Shown here: positions 1 through 12,964 of the stretch, in pieces
Numbering within the stretch: the first letter of the stretch is position 1
Layout: every line of letters starts with the position of its first letter
Assembly (NCBI GenBank): GCA_009602735.1
Contig: WELA01004146.1
Coordinates: 171,606-202,102 of the forward strand
Direction of reading: 5' to 3'
Length of the DNA: 30,497 nt
Origin: Mesotaenium endlicherianum
Lineage: Eukaryota; Streptophyta; Zygnematophyceae; Zygnematales; Mesotaeniaceae
Program-made: the position numbers and the translations under genes
The notes under the pieces: generated by a model
Database searches by the model: none
The model's input: the letters and a program-made list of their open reading frames with translations, nothing else
Told to the model about the DNA's origin: nothing

Positions 1-530
1 GGGGGGTGTGAGGAGGGCGTGGGGAGCGTGGGGAAAGAGGAAGGTCTCTATTTCAGTCTGCAGATCCTATCCTCTTTGCCATTTCAGATCTGAGGAGCCT
101 CCTGTGGTTGCCTGCGGGGGGCGCATGGTGGGAGCAGAGGGTGTGCAGGAGATGCAGGAGATGCAGACCTCAGCAGCAGAGCCTGCGGCGGCTGCTGCCT
201 CCTCCTGCTTCTGCTTCTGCTCCGGGGATGGGGAGGCTCCTTCTGCTGCCTCTCCTGCTGCCTCCCCCCCGCTGTTCTGGGTCTTTCCCTCCTTGCCACC
301 GCTCGCCTCTGGCTCCCCGCCAGCCCCCCCGCGCTCTTGCTCTGCTCTGCAGACGAGCCTCCCACGACGCTGCTGCTGCTGCTGCTGCTGCTTCACGGGC
401 CTGGTCAGCGAATGGGTGCAGAGCCACATGGCGGGATGTGAGCTCCCAGCACAAAGCTTCAGAGCAAAGGGTAAAGCTTCCCAGACAACTTCTGAGCTAC
501 AAGTGCCCCCCTTATTAATCTGCATTTAGT
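1..530. repeat. GC-rich CTG/CAG-biased stretch
   Basis: The sequence is GC-rich with many CTG/CCT triplets and a run of eight CTG-type triplets near 370-393. Several frames stay open on both strands and read as poly-Cys, poly-Gln or poly-Ala through the triplet run, which is what base composition alone produces. I see no domain, no clear splice pair and no start context that favours one frame. It could be a CpG-rich promoter or a 5' exon of a gene outside the window. Confidence 0.5.
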
Positions 531-2715
531 ATGCGCCTCCTCCCTTGGAGCTCCTTCACTCTGTGCGGTAAGGGCAGGGAGATCTACAGAGAGCTATGCA
601 TGGTGGCCGCCCTTGCTGCCTATTATTGCGATTGCTCTATTTACAAGCATGTGATAAAAACATGTGATAACCTTACTGAAGCAGAGTAGAACAGTCACTT
701 TTTCCAGCATTCAGAAATAATAAATGCAGCTGGTTGAACCGCAATCCCTGTCAGAGACGTGTCACGTGTGACAGACACACTGAAGCAGAATAGGATGCTC
801 ATTATTCTGCAGGTTCAGCATGACGAAAGTGAAGCGATTGAAGGAGAGTGCCACTAAAACCAGCTGGTTCACATGTACATTACATATCCTCGGGCACTGT
901 TGAACCCTCCCAACTAGCTTACTCACTCAGCTTCTGAAAATCCCCCCTTTGAGTCGATACATAAGGGTGCCGTTCAGAAGCATTAGTTTCAGATATGGGA
1001 CACCCTTGGACACTTTGCACAGCGTATGATGCTTCTAGGCAGGTTCAAGTCTCTGCCTAGCACTATGAAAATAAGAAAGACAACAATGCCTGACATAGGC
1101 TGCATACTGCGTTTTAAAGCTCAGGTACGATGGGTAGTTGTTGTTGATATGCAGTGAATGGTTGTTTTAGGCATGCTCAAGACACTTCAGCCACCTTCCT
1201 TGACACAACCAGAGCTAGCTAACTAGAAATCTCATACCCGCGCACAGGCATTGGCACATAAATAAATACTCAGCAATAAACGCGGCACAGGGATAGTTGC
1301 ATTGGTTGCTGTTCATGTGCAATTTGCAGTGAAAGGAAAGAAAGAGAACAAAAAGTCACAAAAAAGGCACGAAAGCACTGTTCAACCTGCGTTGCCCAAG
1401 CTCGCATCAAATAAAGCTGCAGCAACTTACCTCTTAGCAGCAACAAGAATAAGTCGGGAATCCGGTAGCAAAGCTTGTGGCAGTTTATTTGAGTGGAAAG
1501 ACAAACGCGGTCTGCTAACTCGCCTTTCATTGAAGGTAGAGACGGTTCGACCACTAAAAGAAGAAGCCAACGTGATGGCCCCTGGCAAACAGGTTAAGCA
1601 TTGAGCTGCCATTTTGTCCTCAGATACTCGAAAAATGCAGTCAGCGAGCTCAGGTACCCTCAGACGAAATTTCTTCCCTACGATGTATTCGTAGCCTATA
1701 CTAATTTTTATGATTTTAGTACTGCTGACAACTTTCAATTTAGGTGCTCCAAGGAGCTCCTAATAAGCACTTCAAAGGTGCTCGAGGTGTGCTTCAAGGT
1801 GCTGGTGCTTCAAGTGCTTCGAGGTGTCCAAATTGGTCCAAATCTGGTCCAAATGTTTCTAGAAATGCCGCTGGAGCTGATTTGTCGAGGGAGAGTGAGG
1901 GCGACCGACGTGGTCGCTGCTAGGAGTTCTTCATACATCGGTTCCGGCTGGTTCCGGCCATTTCCAGTCGATTTTCAGCCGGTTCGCTGTTTCTGGTATT
2001 AGCATGATGCTAGCGTGGACAACACGGGACCGTCTTCTGTACCTAGCTGGACCCCGCTGGACTGGGCTGGATTGGGCTGGATCTAGCACTTGGTTTGTCC
2101 CAATTTGTTCAAGTCTCGGCAGAGCATGGGGTGGGAAGTTGGAACTAGAGCCCAAAATTCAAAATTTGAAAATAGCGACCTGAAATCAAAATATCATATT
2201 TAGTACCATCAATTAGCGCAGTTTAATCAAGTAAATACTAGTCAGTAGCGACTTGAAATTAAACCTGGGAAAGTTAGTGAAAGGATTCAAACACTTGAAA
2301 ATTCGGGAAAATTAGCGCCAGTTCCCCCCATGCGGCAGCGCGTTCGACCTGCGTTCGACGATGATTGACAGTGTTGAGGCTGTCGTTATTCACAATCAGA
2401 TGCCTTTCACTTTTCGACACAATAATACACTCTGTCGACGCCAACGCCCGCCAGTCCGATGTCGCGACTGGGGCCATTTGGGGGCCATTGTCGATATCAT
2501 GCAGAATGCTGCATGCAGCATGCTCATGTGCAACCATCATATAATGTTTGGCGCGCTTGTCAACGTCGATCCGTCGATCGGCTGGACAATGATAGCGATT
2601 AGTCTCGGGGACTTTCTACGACGAAGAAGAGGGATTGAAGTTGCTGCTGCCGTCTCTGCAATTTCCCTTTCCCTCCGATCCCCCAGCATCACGAGCACCA
2701 TCTCCAGCCGCAACC
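531..2715. other. Intergenic region upstream of RPS14
   Basis: No convincing coding exon or RNA gene is visible. There are short local word repeats: AAGTGCTT/AAGGTGCT words at 1755-1815, GGTTCCGG words at 1938-1960 and GCTGGA/GGGCTGG words at 2045-2085. The last 150 bases before the RPS14 start codon contain pyrimidine-rich runs (around 2655-2690) that would suit a ribosomal-protein-gene leader, but no transcription start can be fixed. Confidence 0.4.
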
Positions 2716-5597
<2,882 letters not shown>

Positions 5598-6962
5598 AGC
5601 ATTCTCTGGTCTTGCTCCTGCTCTGCCCATCGTCTTGTACATGCTGCCCAGCTATTTCATGTGTATCTAGCGCTGGTGCGGTTGGGGGGTCCGATGGAGT
5701 AGTTTTACATGGGATAGTAATGTACCTAAGATGCGCTTCAGTACAAGGATATGTTGGCCACCCTGTAGTGCACTTTAAGTATTGCAGTAAAAGTGGCTGT
5801 TCTTTCTCTGGTGTAGTGTCGTGTTGGTTTGAGCTTGTTCTGGTCCTTCGTCCGGACTTCTCTCGAGCATCAAGATGAACATGGGCTGTTTGGTTTAGTG
5901 CAAACATAGAAACATGAGAGGTGCTGTTGGGTGATGGATGATGTAGGTACTTTGGAGTACCTTGTATGTTTTTGATCTTCAGTTGCAATCCACGACTGGC
6001 AGTTGAGATGTTGCAATATGCTGAACAAAAGAACCTCTTTATTCAAGCATCTTGCGCTCTAGGACGTGATGGAGGAGGTGAATGACATGCTTCATTGCTT
6101 CCATTTTGATGACTCTCTGTTTCAGTAGATATTATATGTAGTGTTCAGTGTGCAACATGGTTGACCTTTACATGTAAGACAAACTTAACTCTTCAGTGCA
6201 TTGTCAATCTTATGCTTGTGCAATTTATCTGCTTATAGATTTCCCCAGTATCTATCTGGAAAATTTGTCATTTGGTTGTTCTGGAGCTACTTTATGCACG
6301 CTGCCTTGATACGCTCTGACCTGAGGGTTGTGACATTCAAGTGCATCTCCTATTGTAGTTTATTTAAGATCTCTAGCTTGTCTACTTGACGTGTATGTTT
6401 AAAGGGATATTTGCAGTAGTTCATGTTGCAGATCTGCTTACCTGATATGGCCATTGCATGCATAGTGTTTGCATACTTTACATGCCATTTGTGGTTGCAT
6501 GCATATTCCAGCTCATTCATGCACAGTTGGCTAGTATTCAGTTCGCATTGAAAAGATATTTGAATAATTACAACTTGCGAGATGGATTGAATCATTCCCA
6601 TCATTCCCAGACATAAGCACAAACAGCAGCGTACTTTTTCATTTGAGTAGATTTAGATGTACCTCAGGCATATAGAAAAATGTGCAGGGCAGACAACATG
6701 TACTGATGCGTAATGCTGTCCTTCTTCATCTTGTTTAAACACGTTTTCATTCGTGTCAACATAATTGAGAAGAGTATCCATCTTTCTAAAGACTTCTAAA
6801 GTTGCTGATGAAACTTAAGTCAACATCACTGCTTATAGCTAAAGCTTCGACATTAGCCATTCAAAGGTTTTATGTATTCACAATCATCAATGTCTTCACT
6901 AGCGTTCACTAATAATAGCAATGAATCCTCATGAAATGTATCCTTGTTGTTGCTATTTATGC
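5598..6962. other. RPS14 3' flank, no gene seen
   Basis: The RPS14 3' UTR must begin here, but I cannot place the poly(A) site: no AATAAA lies close by, and the first TGTAA is near 6173. The rest is AT-richer non-coding sequence with many short open frames and no recognisable domain. Confidence 0.4.
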
Positions 6963-7532
6963 TCAGTGATTATTGTCTCTCAACAATAAATGCTTCTGGC
7001 TAGACCTATCCTGAACAGACCCATGAGTAGTTTCTGGGTGGCCCGCGTTCCTACGGGTGACCTTGCCATCATACCAGTAGTGGAAGCTACTGGCAACTAT
7101 TTCACTCTTTTGCAGCACTACATTCTGGAAAACGTACTGCTTTATGCTGATCAAAATCATGGCTGAAACTCCATCCACTTCCTCCATCTTGAGAATATAG
7201 ACATAAGTACGGCCATGAAGAAGACCAGTATTAGAAACATGCCATACCTGCACAAAAAGCATGAAAATGTGTATGAGGCATATCCGAGGTACTGATACAC
7301 AATTATTTGCAAATGCATCATTGTTAAGTGATGACCATCTCCAGTATATTTAAATTTACGTATTATATGACTGGTAGTGGTCAAAGTTGCTAAAGGTCGG
7401 GCTTACTTTGTCTTGGGCAGCAACAGAAGACAACTTCGCTGCTGCAAGTGGCACATCAGATGACGCCACTGCTGCTGCTGCCCCAGCTATGGTGGTGTCG
7501 ATGCTGCTGAGGCTGACCACATTGCGAAGGCT
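6963..7532 (-). CDS. Possible two terminal exons of an unidentified gene
   Basis: On the minus strand, 7532-7407 (126 bases) is open in only one frame, is preceded by TTTCAG and followed by GTAAGC, and reads as an Ala/Ser-rich segment. It joins in phase 0 to 7247-6963, preceded by TTTGTGCAG, which runs 94 codons to a TGA and includes a hydrophobic stretch with Ile-Leu-Ile-Ser-Ile. I do not recognise either exon. In another frame the second exon would give a C-terminal membrane anchor ending in basic residues, so the frame choice is not secure. Upstream exons are not clear because the next stretch holds decayed transporter fragments. It could be a real gene end or the remains of one. Confidence 0.3.
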
Positions 7533-7801
7533 CTGAAAGAGACAAAATTAGAGCTGAGAAGCTGCAGCAGCACAGAAGGAACACATTTTTTGATACAGTG
7601 ACCGTGCACGTGGTGGCATAGTGGGTGCATGAGTGCGCTTGAAGGGATACTCCAAATTCTAAGCAAGTATAAGATGTCCATGTGTGCGCAATAACAAATG
7701 CAGCAAGCAACACATGTGTGCAATATCTGTAAGTGGAACACGTACATCTGCTCCACAACGTCACCGGAGAATACCACGTGTCTATTGACCCTTGCCGTGC
7801 T

Positions 7802-7925
7802 GTCCTACCTGTGCTGCTATACCTCTTTGAAATGGTCTTGCAACATGCAGGGGGCACTGAATCAGGTCTTCCAGATGGCTACAACCATGGGCTATCTGGT
7901 CACGCAACTCATTAACTAAGGAACT
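7802..7925 (+). pseudogene. Sugar transporter (STP/MFS) exon fragment
   Basis: Two overlapping frames together give the conserved monosaccharide-transporter segment that follows the fourth membrane helix. In frame 2, residues like VLLYLFEM match the usual VPLYLSEMAP; in frame 3, from 7845, MQGALNQVFQ...GYLVTQLIN matches the RGALNxxFQL...NLINYGT block. A one-base shift separates the two parts, and the Tyr of NYGT reads as a TAA stop (7917-7919). No other transporter exon is joined to it in this orientation. This is a broken fragment. Confidence 0.7.
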
Positions 7926-7927
7926 CA

Positions 7928-8139
7928 GCACACTCCGGTTCCATAGTTGATCAGTTGGGCGACCACAAAACCGAAGGTCATAGCCACTTGGAACAACTGA
8001 CTAAATGCCCCTTGTATATGTTGCCCTTCAAATTATCCCAGAAAGTTACGGTTGCAAGATCGCAACAGTTTCCTTGGGCTGAGTCTAGTATGGTAGTGCT
8101 ACTGGCTCCAGCAATGCTGACAGCTGCAGGATGTCCTTT
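7928..8139 (-). pseudogene. Second STP/MFS fragment, opposite strand
   Basis: The minus strand at 8032-7928 reads QGAFSQLFQVAMTF...VVAQLINYGTG, again the RGALN...LINYGT block of hexose transporters, and ends at a TGA. Further upstream, 8139-8045 in another frame reads KGHPAAVSIAGASS..., resembling the GRRPAVLIAG loop-helix region that precedes it in the family. A TAA and a frame change separate the two parts, so the copy is dead. It lies tail to tail with the plus-strand fragment, the two LINYGT ends meeting within about 20 bases. Confidence 0.65.
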
Positions 8140-8608
8140 CTGAATGTGTTGATTATGCCCGTGACTTCTGCGTTATCTGGAGGGAGGACTGATATTGAGC
8201 TCATGTTGCTGCTATGGAGGGGAGAGTTGACCTGCACCTTGACGTTCAACAGAACGTCACTATCTTGAGCCTGCACAAGCACACCCATTAAGCTCCTTAG
8301 AATATGAAGGCAAATGATGAGATTAGAAATTCTGACCACAAGACAATGCAAGCAATGGCCTGTCACATTGGACTATCTCACACCAAGGAACCTAAAACCT
8401 GGAACAGATTGCAAGTAGTAAAGAAGCAAGAAATAAACAATGACATCACCTGCTGCAGCCAACTACTCAAGATAACTACGAAGCCAGAGATCTTTCTTAG
8501 CTGTGGCCATGCAGGGATTGCTCATACCTCTTGAAAAATAGCTGCAAAGGGCACAGAAGTCCTCCGCCATGATACCTTAGTCCACAATAAGTGTAGTCAC
8601 ACGAAGCC

Positions 8609-8673
8609 TGTGACGCCAATGTAGTAACCAAACAATCGGTGTCATTGCGTTTGGGTACGACATTGGCGTCACA
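8609..8673. repeat. Long perfect inverted repeat / hairpin
   Basis: TGTGACGCCAATGT (8609-8622) is exactly complementary to ACATTGGCGTCACA (8660-8673). Inside, AACCAAAC and GTTTGGGT extend the pairing after a small internal loop, leaving a loop of about 15 bases. The 65-base fold resembles a small-RNA precursor or the centre of a short palindromic element. No terminal repeats or flanking target duplication were noticed. Confidence 0.6.
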
Positions 8674-9290
8674 GATTTGATGTGCTTTTATTTATGGTCA
8701 AGGAATCAGTGCGTTGGTCCTGTTTCTAATACATCAGCTAAATGCCAGTAGTGGGCTCTTGATACTGGCTGCGGCACCACCATGAAGCACCCAATTGTGG
8801 AACATGTCAGATCGACCCAAACCGTTGCCCTTCTTCAGTTACATATGTTCCCTTAGGATGTTAAGTGCTTGCATTCTGCAGAATCTACGTTTGAGATTAA
8901 TATGTCCGCGAACGCTTGTTGCCACTTGTTGCCGTACGTGATGGTTGAGCAATCTCTAAAGTCTCACACAATCCGGCTGACGAATGAGGTCTTCCTGTAA
9001 ATGCTTGTGACTGTATCTTGATAGAAATGCAATCTTCTTTGTCGTTAAAGAATGTAACTAAGTGATAACAATTTCTGAAATTGAGCCACCTGCACTCTAG
9101 TCACTTATCAAACTCACATTTAACGCTGTCCGTCGCTTGTGAGCCATCTTATGGTCTACTTTCAAACTAACAAGTTGCAAAACCACATTCAAACTGGTCA
9201 CTCTCTGCATGTGCGCAATCTGAACTGATGAACATATGGAGTGCTACTCGCAGTCTGGCGTCCTACAATGCAGTACGGTCGACATCTATA
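8674..9290. other. Non-coding stretch, nothing recognised
   Basis: No coding exon, RNA gene or repeat of note was found between the hairpin and the left end of the DNA transposon. Confidence 0.4.
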
Positions 9291-10124
9291 AGGCCCAGTT
9301 TACAGTGGCCACAGGCACTCAATTGATCAACGCGAATTGCGGAATTGAAAATTACGAGATCGAAGCGACGAAGACAAAATAGACGACCAGTTTTAAACAG
9401 CTAAACAAAAAAGCGTTTACAGTGCACAGGCACAAATTGATTGAGCGAAATGGTAAAATCCCCTCCACATAATGTCGCGCTTCATCTCCGCGTATTTCCC
9501 GGCTCGGTCAGACCTCACAAATCATATTTTAACATCGTGCATCGTGCATCTTGCTCATAAAAAATGACCTTTGGGTGCCGCAACCTCACATCCTCACCAG
9601 CCGCGAACAGCCGCGAACATAAATACACCATAGCCTGCTCATGCGATAGAAACTATTGTATTGGCATTTCCCAAATAGCGAGGGAGGGATAACAGTACAC
9701 ATATGCGATGGGTTCAGACGAATGTTAAGTGTAGAAACTTGGTGAACGCTGTATTTTTTCCTCTATTTGTCGTCCCTAAATCGTTGCCAAAAAAAGTAGA
9801 GTACACTATGAGTACATCCTTATTTATATCCCCTACCTAATACCGACAGTCCTTGTCGATCGAGTGATCGTCGAGGAGGGGTCATTCGAGGGGTCGAACA
9901 CATCTCAGATTCTCAAACCTGCTGGTTTGAAAATCCGAGTTTGATTGATTGAAACCACGAAGTTCAATCAATTTTTTTACCAACTTCAATCAATCACGTC
10001 GCGCCTAAAGACCACTGTAAACAGCACTTTCATTGAGCTCAAATTGAAAGTGTACCTGGAGGTACCGGTTCGTACCTTTCAATCAATTAAGTCGCTATCG
10101 ATTTGCCCACTAAAAACTGGGCCT
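9291..10124. mobile_element. Non-autonomous DNA transposon with subterminal repeats
   Basis: The left end (AGGCCCAGTTTACAGTGGCC) is inverted at the right end, with two mismatches over about 20 bases. Both ends abut a TA, so a TA target duplication fits, although TAA/TTA cannot be ruled out. A motif of the form GTTTACAGTG followed within about 25 bases by ATTGATTGA or a near variant occurs four times: 9298-9335 and 9413-9450 forward, and about 9985-10022 and 10081-10118 inverted. There is no transposase frame. Its 834-base length, termini and lack of coding suggest a MITE-like element mobilised by a related autonomous transposon; the superfamily is not assigned. Confidence 0.8.
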
Positions 10125-11638
10125 TAGTTTCCTTGGACTTGCCCACACAAGCCAACATTCTCTTGCCCATTCAACGACGTTGTCTCCTCTTTGAGGGACG
10201 TTGACTCCACTGTCCACTGGATGTCCATAACGGACGGGTGCTGAGTCCTGACTACTTCGTGCACGACTGCAATATTGTGCCTCGGGTTTCAGGTTTCTGG
10301 TTTAGAGTACTCGCAATTAATCCGAGTTCTACTGCCGGTACGGGTTGGGTGGGTTCGAACTTCCCACCACAGCCGTTTCTCGCAGGCTTTTCCGCACTAA
10401 TTTATTTTTCAGCGCCGCCAGCACAGCCTCGGAGTCAAGAGGTCAACTCGAACTTGCCTCTACAATGCACTGCCCGGGCTGGCTTCTGCAGGGTCCTAGT
10501 AACGTGGTAGGCAGTGGCAGGGCTGGAAAGGCCATTAAGGCTGGGTCTGAAGAGATACAGGGCTTCATTGAGTGGCTCGGACCTGCTCTACGGGAATGAT
10601 GAGCGTTGCTTTTTCTGGCTGGCGGTCGTCTCCCCTGCAGCGGTCTTATGGTGGAGCAAGGAGCAGGTCGGGGATGGCCGCAGCATACTTTGCTAGCCGG
10701 ACGTGGATGACATACAAGTACAGTGCCCAGGTAGGAGTCTGTCTGACTTCCCCTTATGTGTTTGTTTATCTCAGCTTCTTGTAACTGCATAGAATTGTCA
10801 AACCTTCGCGGAATACGGGCAGTTCGGCAGGTTCTTTATTATTTCTTAACCGGCATGCATGGTCATATGTACACAATTAGTGTGTATGCAGGCATATTGC
10901 ACAACGCATCATAGTCAGTTCGTGATAGTTTAGCCTATATTGATATTAAACTACCTTTACGGGTAGGCTGACTTGTGGCCTCTCTTCCTTTCGTCCTATG
11001 CGGATGGAGAGGGAAGAAGTCTTTCTTAAATATAAGGCGTTTATACATTTACGTCGTATGTGGCTTTGAAGCTGTACACTTGAATCACCATGGGAAAGAG
11101 TTGAAGAATGTTGATGACTAGAATGGTGGTTGCCGGTTGTTTGTGCGGCGTCGGCATTACTCTGACTTGAGAGGGTGCCGAGTGTACACAGTAACTCAGG
11201 AGATATTGGCCTAGATCAAGCCTTGTGATTCTTTTCTCTAGCTTTTGTTCTTTTGTCTCCATTTCTGATCCCAGCTCGCCTTGTTTGCTTGTGTATGCAT
11301 TTGTGCAGCTCAGGGCGACGTCACCTTAGGTGAGGTGTATTGAGGTTACCGCCTGGGCTTGGCTTGCCATGGAGGCCCTATGGCATTTTTTTCGGAGCCG
11401 CACACGCTTGGCGTCTGTGGTCTCATATACGCGCTGCGAGGCCATCTCACCTATCAACATGGTGCGATGGCTGAAATGAGAATCTTCTGTTGCAAGCACG
11501 TGGGTGAAGCTGCAGAGATGTCCGCAAAGACATTGTCCTTCCAAAGTATGCAGTTTTGCCCTACCTTTGTGAATTGTCGAGGAGTTTTACTTTTGTATTG
11601 TCCTGTTTGTTCGTCCATTGATGCTTCAGGTTGTTGAT
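10125..11638 (+). other. 5' part of the snoRNA host locus
   Basis: No recognised gene is present, but spliced-transcript signals appear. A putative exon ends at 10730 (GTGCCCAG before GTAGGA), and a possible 21-base exon at 11309-11329 lies between TTGTGCAG and GTGAGG. Joined, these would give a short frame starting at 10572 or further downstream and ending at the TAG that closes the small exon, about 59 codons at most. I do not recognise that peptide. The stretch is the likely promoter and first exons of the host transcript of the snoRNAs that follow. Confidence 0.3.
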
Positions 11639-11728
11639 GGCGAGAATGAGGATTCAATTAGATGCCTGAAACTCCCCGGAGTTGTGATTACATAGCCTTG
11701 AGGCAAATCCATTCAGAACTGACTCGCC
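11639..11728 (+). ncRNA. Box C/D snoRNA, family A copy 1
   Basis: A 6-bp terminal stem GGCGAG/CTCGCC closes a 90-base RNA. Box C is ATGAGGA (11646-11652), box D' CTGA (11666-11669), box C' GTGATTA (11684-11690) and box D CTGA (11719-11722). Box C differs from the consensus RTGATGA by one base. The sequences directly upstream of D' and D are the candidate guides; I could not match them to an rRNA target from memory. A near-identical copy lies at 12368-12457, with the stem fully conserved. Confidence 0.75.
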
Positions 11729-11821
11729 TAGCTGCACATATGGCATGCCTGTCCTCATTTGTGTATGCTCTCTTTGTCCTTTCCATTATGTCCCTCCAGA
11801 GAGGTGCATCTGTGGTTGATT

Positions 11822-11884
11822 GCGCCAAATAAATCCGCACCTGGACTTTCTAGCCAGGCTGTCTATGAGCATGGCGCTACAATG
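11822..11884 (+). ncRNA. Possible H/ACA 3' hairpin
   Basis: GCGCCA (11822-11827) pairs with TGGCGC (11872-11877), an inner stem CTGG/CCAG (11841-11844 with 11854-11857) leaves a large internal loop on each side, and ACA follows at 11879-11881 three bases before a possible end. This is the geometry of the 3' half of an H/ACA RNA. A 5' hairpin (about 11764-11806) is possible but no H box is clear. The matching place in unit 2 (about 14040-14090) keeps GCGCCAAAT but has lost much of the stem. Confidence 0.4.
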
Positions 11885-12029
11885 ATTCCAGCAGGTCCCA
11901 TTGAAGCACCTTGACTCATTGGAAGATAGAAAGCACCTGGATCTGCTTGTACATCGCTACATGCTTTACATCACAATGCTTGCATTGTGCTGAGGTGCCA
12001 TACTGATATCGATATATATTTATTCGCAG

Positions 12030-12082
12030 GTACTTTGTTGCACGCAGTCGTGGACATGATGTGACCCTAAACTATTTTCAAG
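12030..12082 (+). other. Host-gene exon, unit 1
   Basis: A 53-base segment lies between TATTCGCAG and GTAAATAAG. It aligns with 14239-14285 in unit 2, also with good splice sites. The two copies differ in length by 6 bases and in many positions, unlike the snoRNAs around them, which suggests the exon is not under coding selection. Confidence 0.5.
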
Positions 12083-12157
12083 GTAAATAAGTGTCTCTTC
12101 TTTATTAACGCACATGGATGTCCACTGCAAACTGGTGAAGTTCTTCCTGCTCTGTTG

Positions 12158-12242
12158 GAGTTGTCAGTTGATGAAGTTAAATACTGCAACAACATGAGGC
12201 CTTGTGCCACTGAATATCAGATTTAAGTCTCTGATGACACTC
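12158..12242 (+). ncRNA. Box C/D snoRNA, family B copy 1
   Basis: The terminal stem is GAGTTGTCA with TGACACTC, containing one bulged base. Box C is TTGATGA (12168-12174), D' CTGA (12210-12213) and D CTGA (12231-12234). It lies about 75 bases downstream of the host exon ending at 12082. The guide upstream of D' (ending CCTTGTGCCA) and the one upstream of D (ending TTTAAGTCT) differ slightly from copy 2. Targets were not identified. Confidence 0.75.
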
Positions 12243-12367
12243 CAGCTTAAAATAGATTTGTGCAAGCATCCTACCCTTTAGGCTCAAACCTGATGCAGGA
12301 ATGGTAATGCTCTGAGATTAACTGCTTGGTCATCTGGTGTCGTCTAGGAATGGATCAGGATGTTCTT

Positions 12368-12457
12368 GGCGAGAATGAGGATTCAATTAGATGCCTGAAA
12401 CTCCTCGGAGTTGTGATTACAAAGCCTTGAGGCAAATCCATTCAGAACTGACTCGCC
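12368..12457 (+). ncRNA. Box C/D snoRNA, family A copy 2
   Basis: Near-identical to 11639-11728, with only two or three changes: the same GGCGAG/CTCGCC stem, box C ATGAGGA (12375-12381), D' and D both CTGA (final D at 12448-12451). Flanking sequence is unrelated to that of copy 1 beyond a few bases, so the RNA itself is the conserved unit. Confidence 0.75.
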
Positions 12458-12484
12458 AAGCTGGTCATATTTTCGTAACGAATT

Positions 12485-12590
12485 AGTCCGCAGTGAGGAA
12501 CAACAGATTCATAATACATGTTAGACTACGGAGGCAGTGCCATCTGGCTCTGTCGGTGAGCTTAATATTCTTCCACCTTCTGAGCGGACT
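12485..12590 (+). ncRNA. Box C/D snoRNA, family C copy 1
   Basis: A 7-bp stem AGTCCGC/GCGGACT closes a 106-base RNA. Box C is GTGAGGA (12493-12499) and box D CTGA (12580-12583). An internal GTGAGCT near 12556 may serve as C', with CTGT just upstream as a degenerate D'. The guide before D ends TTCTTCCACCTT. It starts only 27 bases after family A copy 2, so the two would need processing from one precursor. Confidence 0.65.
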
Positions 12591-12712
12591 GATGTAGCCA
12601 TAGAAAATTGTTGCTCATTCAGCCCCTATCTAAGTAATTGTATCTTTATTTTTGTGCTCATGCTTACTGCCTTCTTGTTCTTGTTAGGCTTCAGTCCTGC
12701 CTAACTCCGGTC

Positions 12713-12796
12713 AGGTGCTGTGATTTTAAAACATTCCTCGTACTGAATGCCCCAGGGCATGACAGACTCTCTTACACCCATAGAATATGAGCACCT
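12713..12796 (+). ncRNA. C/D-like RNA, family F copy 1 (degenerate boxes)
   Basis: AGGTGCT/AGCACCT is a 7-bp terminal stem. Box C would be GTGATTT (12720-12726), an internal CTGA sits at 12743-12746, and the box beside the 3' stem reads ATGA (12787-12790) rather than CTGA. A small palindrome ATGCCC/GGGCAT lies in the middle. The stem and interior are identical in copy 2 while flanks diverge, which argues for a functional RNA, but the class is uncertain because both C and D are off consensus. Confidence 0.5.
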
Positions 12797-12964
12797 CACT
12801 GCAGAAGGCGCCGCATGATTCTTCTGGATGTACCTCTTCTCCACTCTACACCGGTCCTGCCAAGCTTCTTTTAGTAGAGCCCTTTCGTATATTTGTTTTC
12901 TTTCGGTCTTCTCTTATTTTTGACTCAAATGCTGCACTATCTATTACGTAGCTTGTTGTCAGTA

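Noticed and set aside
8..529. Open frames on both strands through the CTG run
   Set aside because: They read as poly-Cys, poly-Gln or poly-Ala in different frames, and no domain or splice context supports one of them.
7809..8000. Minus-strand open frame of 64 codons with good splice sites, in phase with the exon at 7532
   Set aside because: It is mostly the antisense or out-of-frame reading of the two sugar-transporter fragments, so its openness is probably accidental.
8085..8290. Minus-strand frame ending LSALLEPVALPY, with an acceptor-like GTGCAG upstream
   Set aside because: It overlaps the transporter remnant in another frame and has no recognisable domain; coding cannot be supported.
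10346..10368. tRNA-like T-arm (GGTTCGAA)
   Set aside because: The loop is nine bases rather than seven, and no anticodon arm or acceptor stem can be built around it.
11110..11165. TTGATGA followed by CTGA, a possible C/D RNA
   Set aside because: There is no terminal stem and no second copy.
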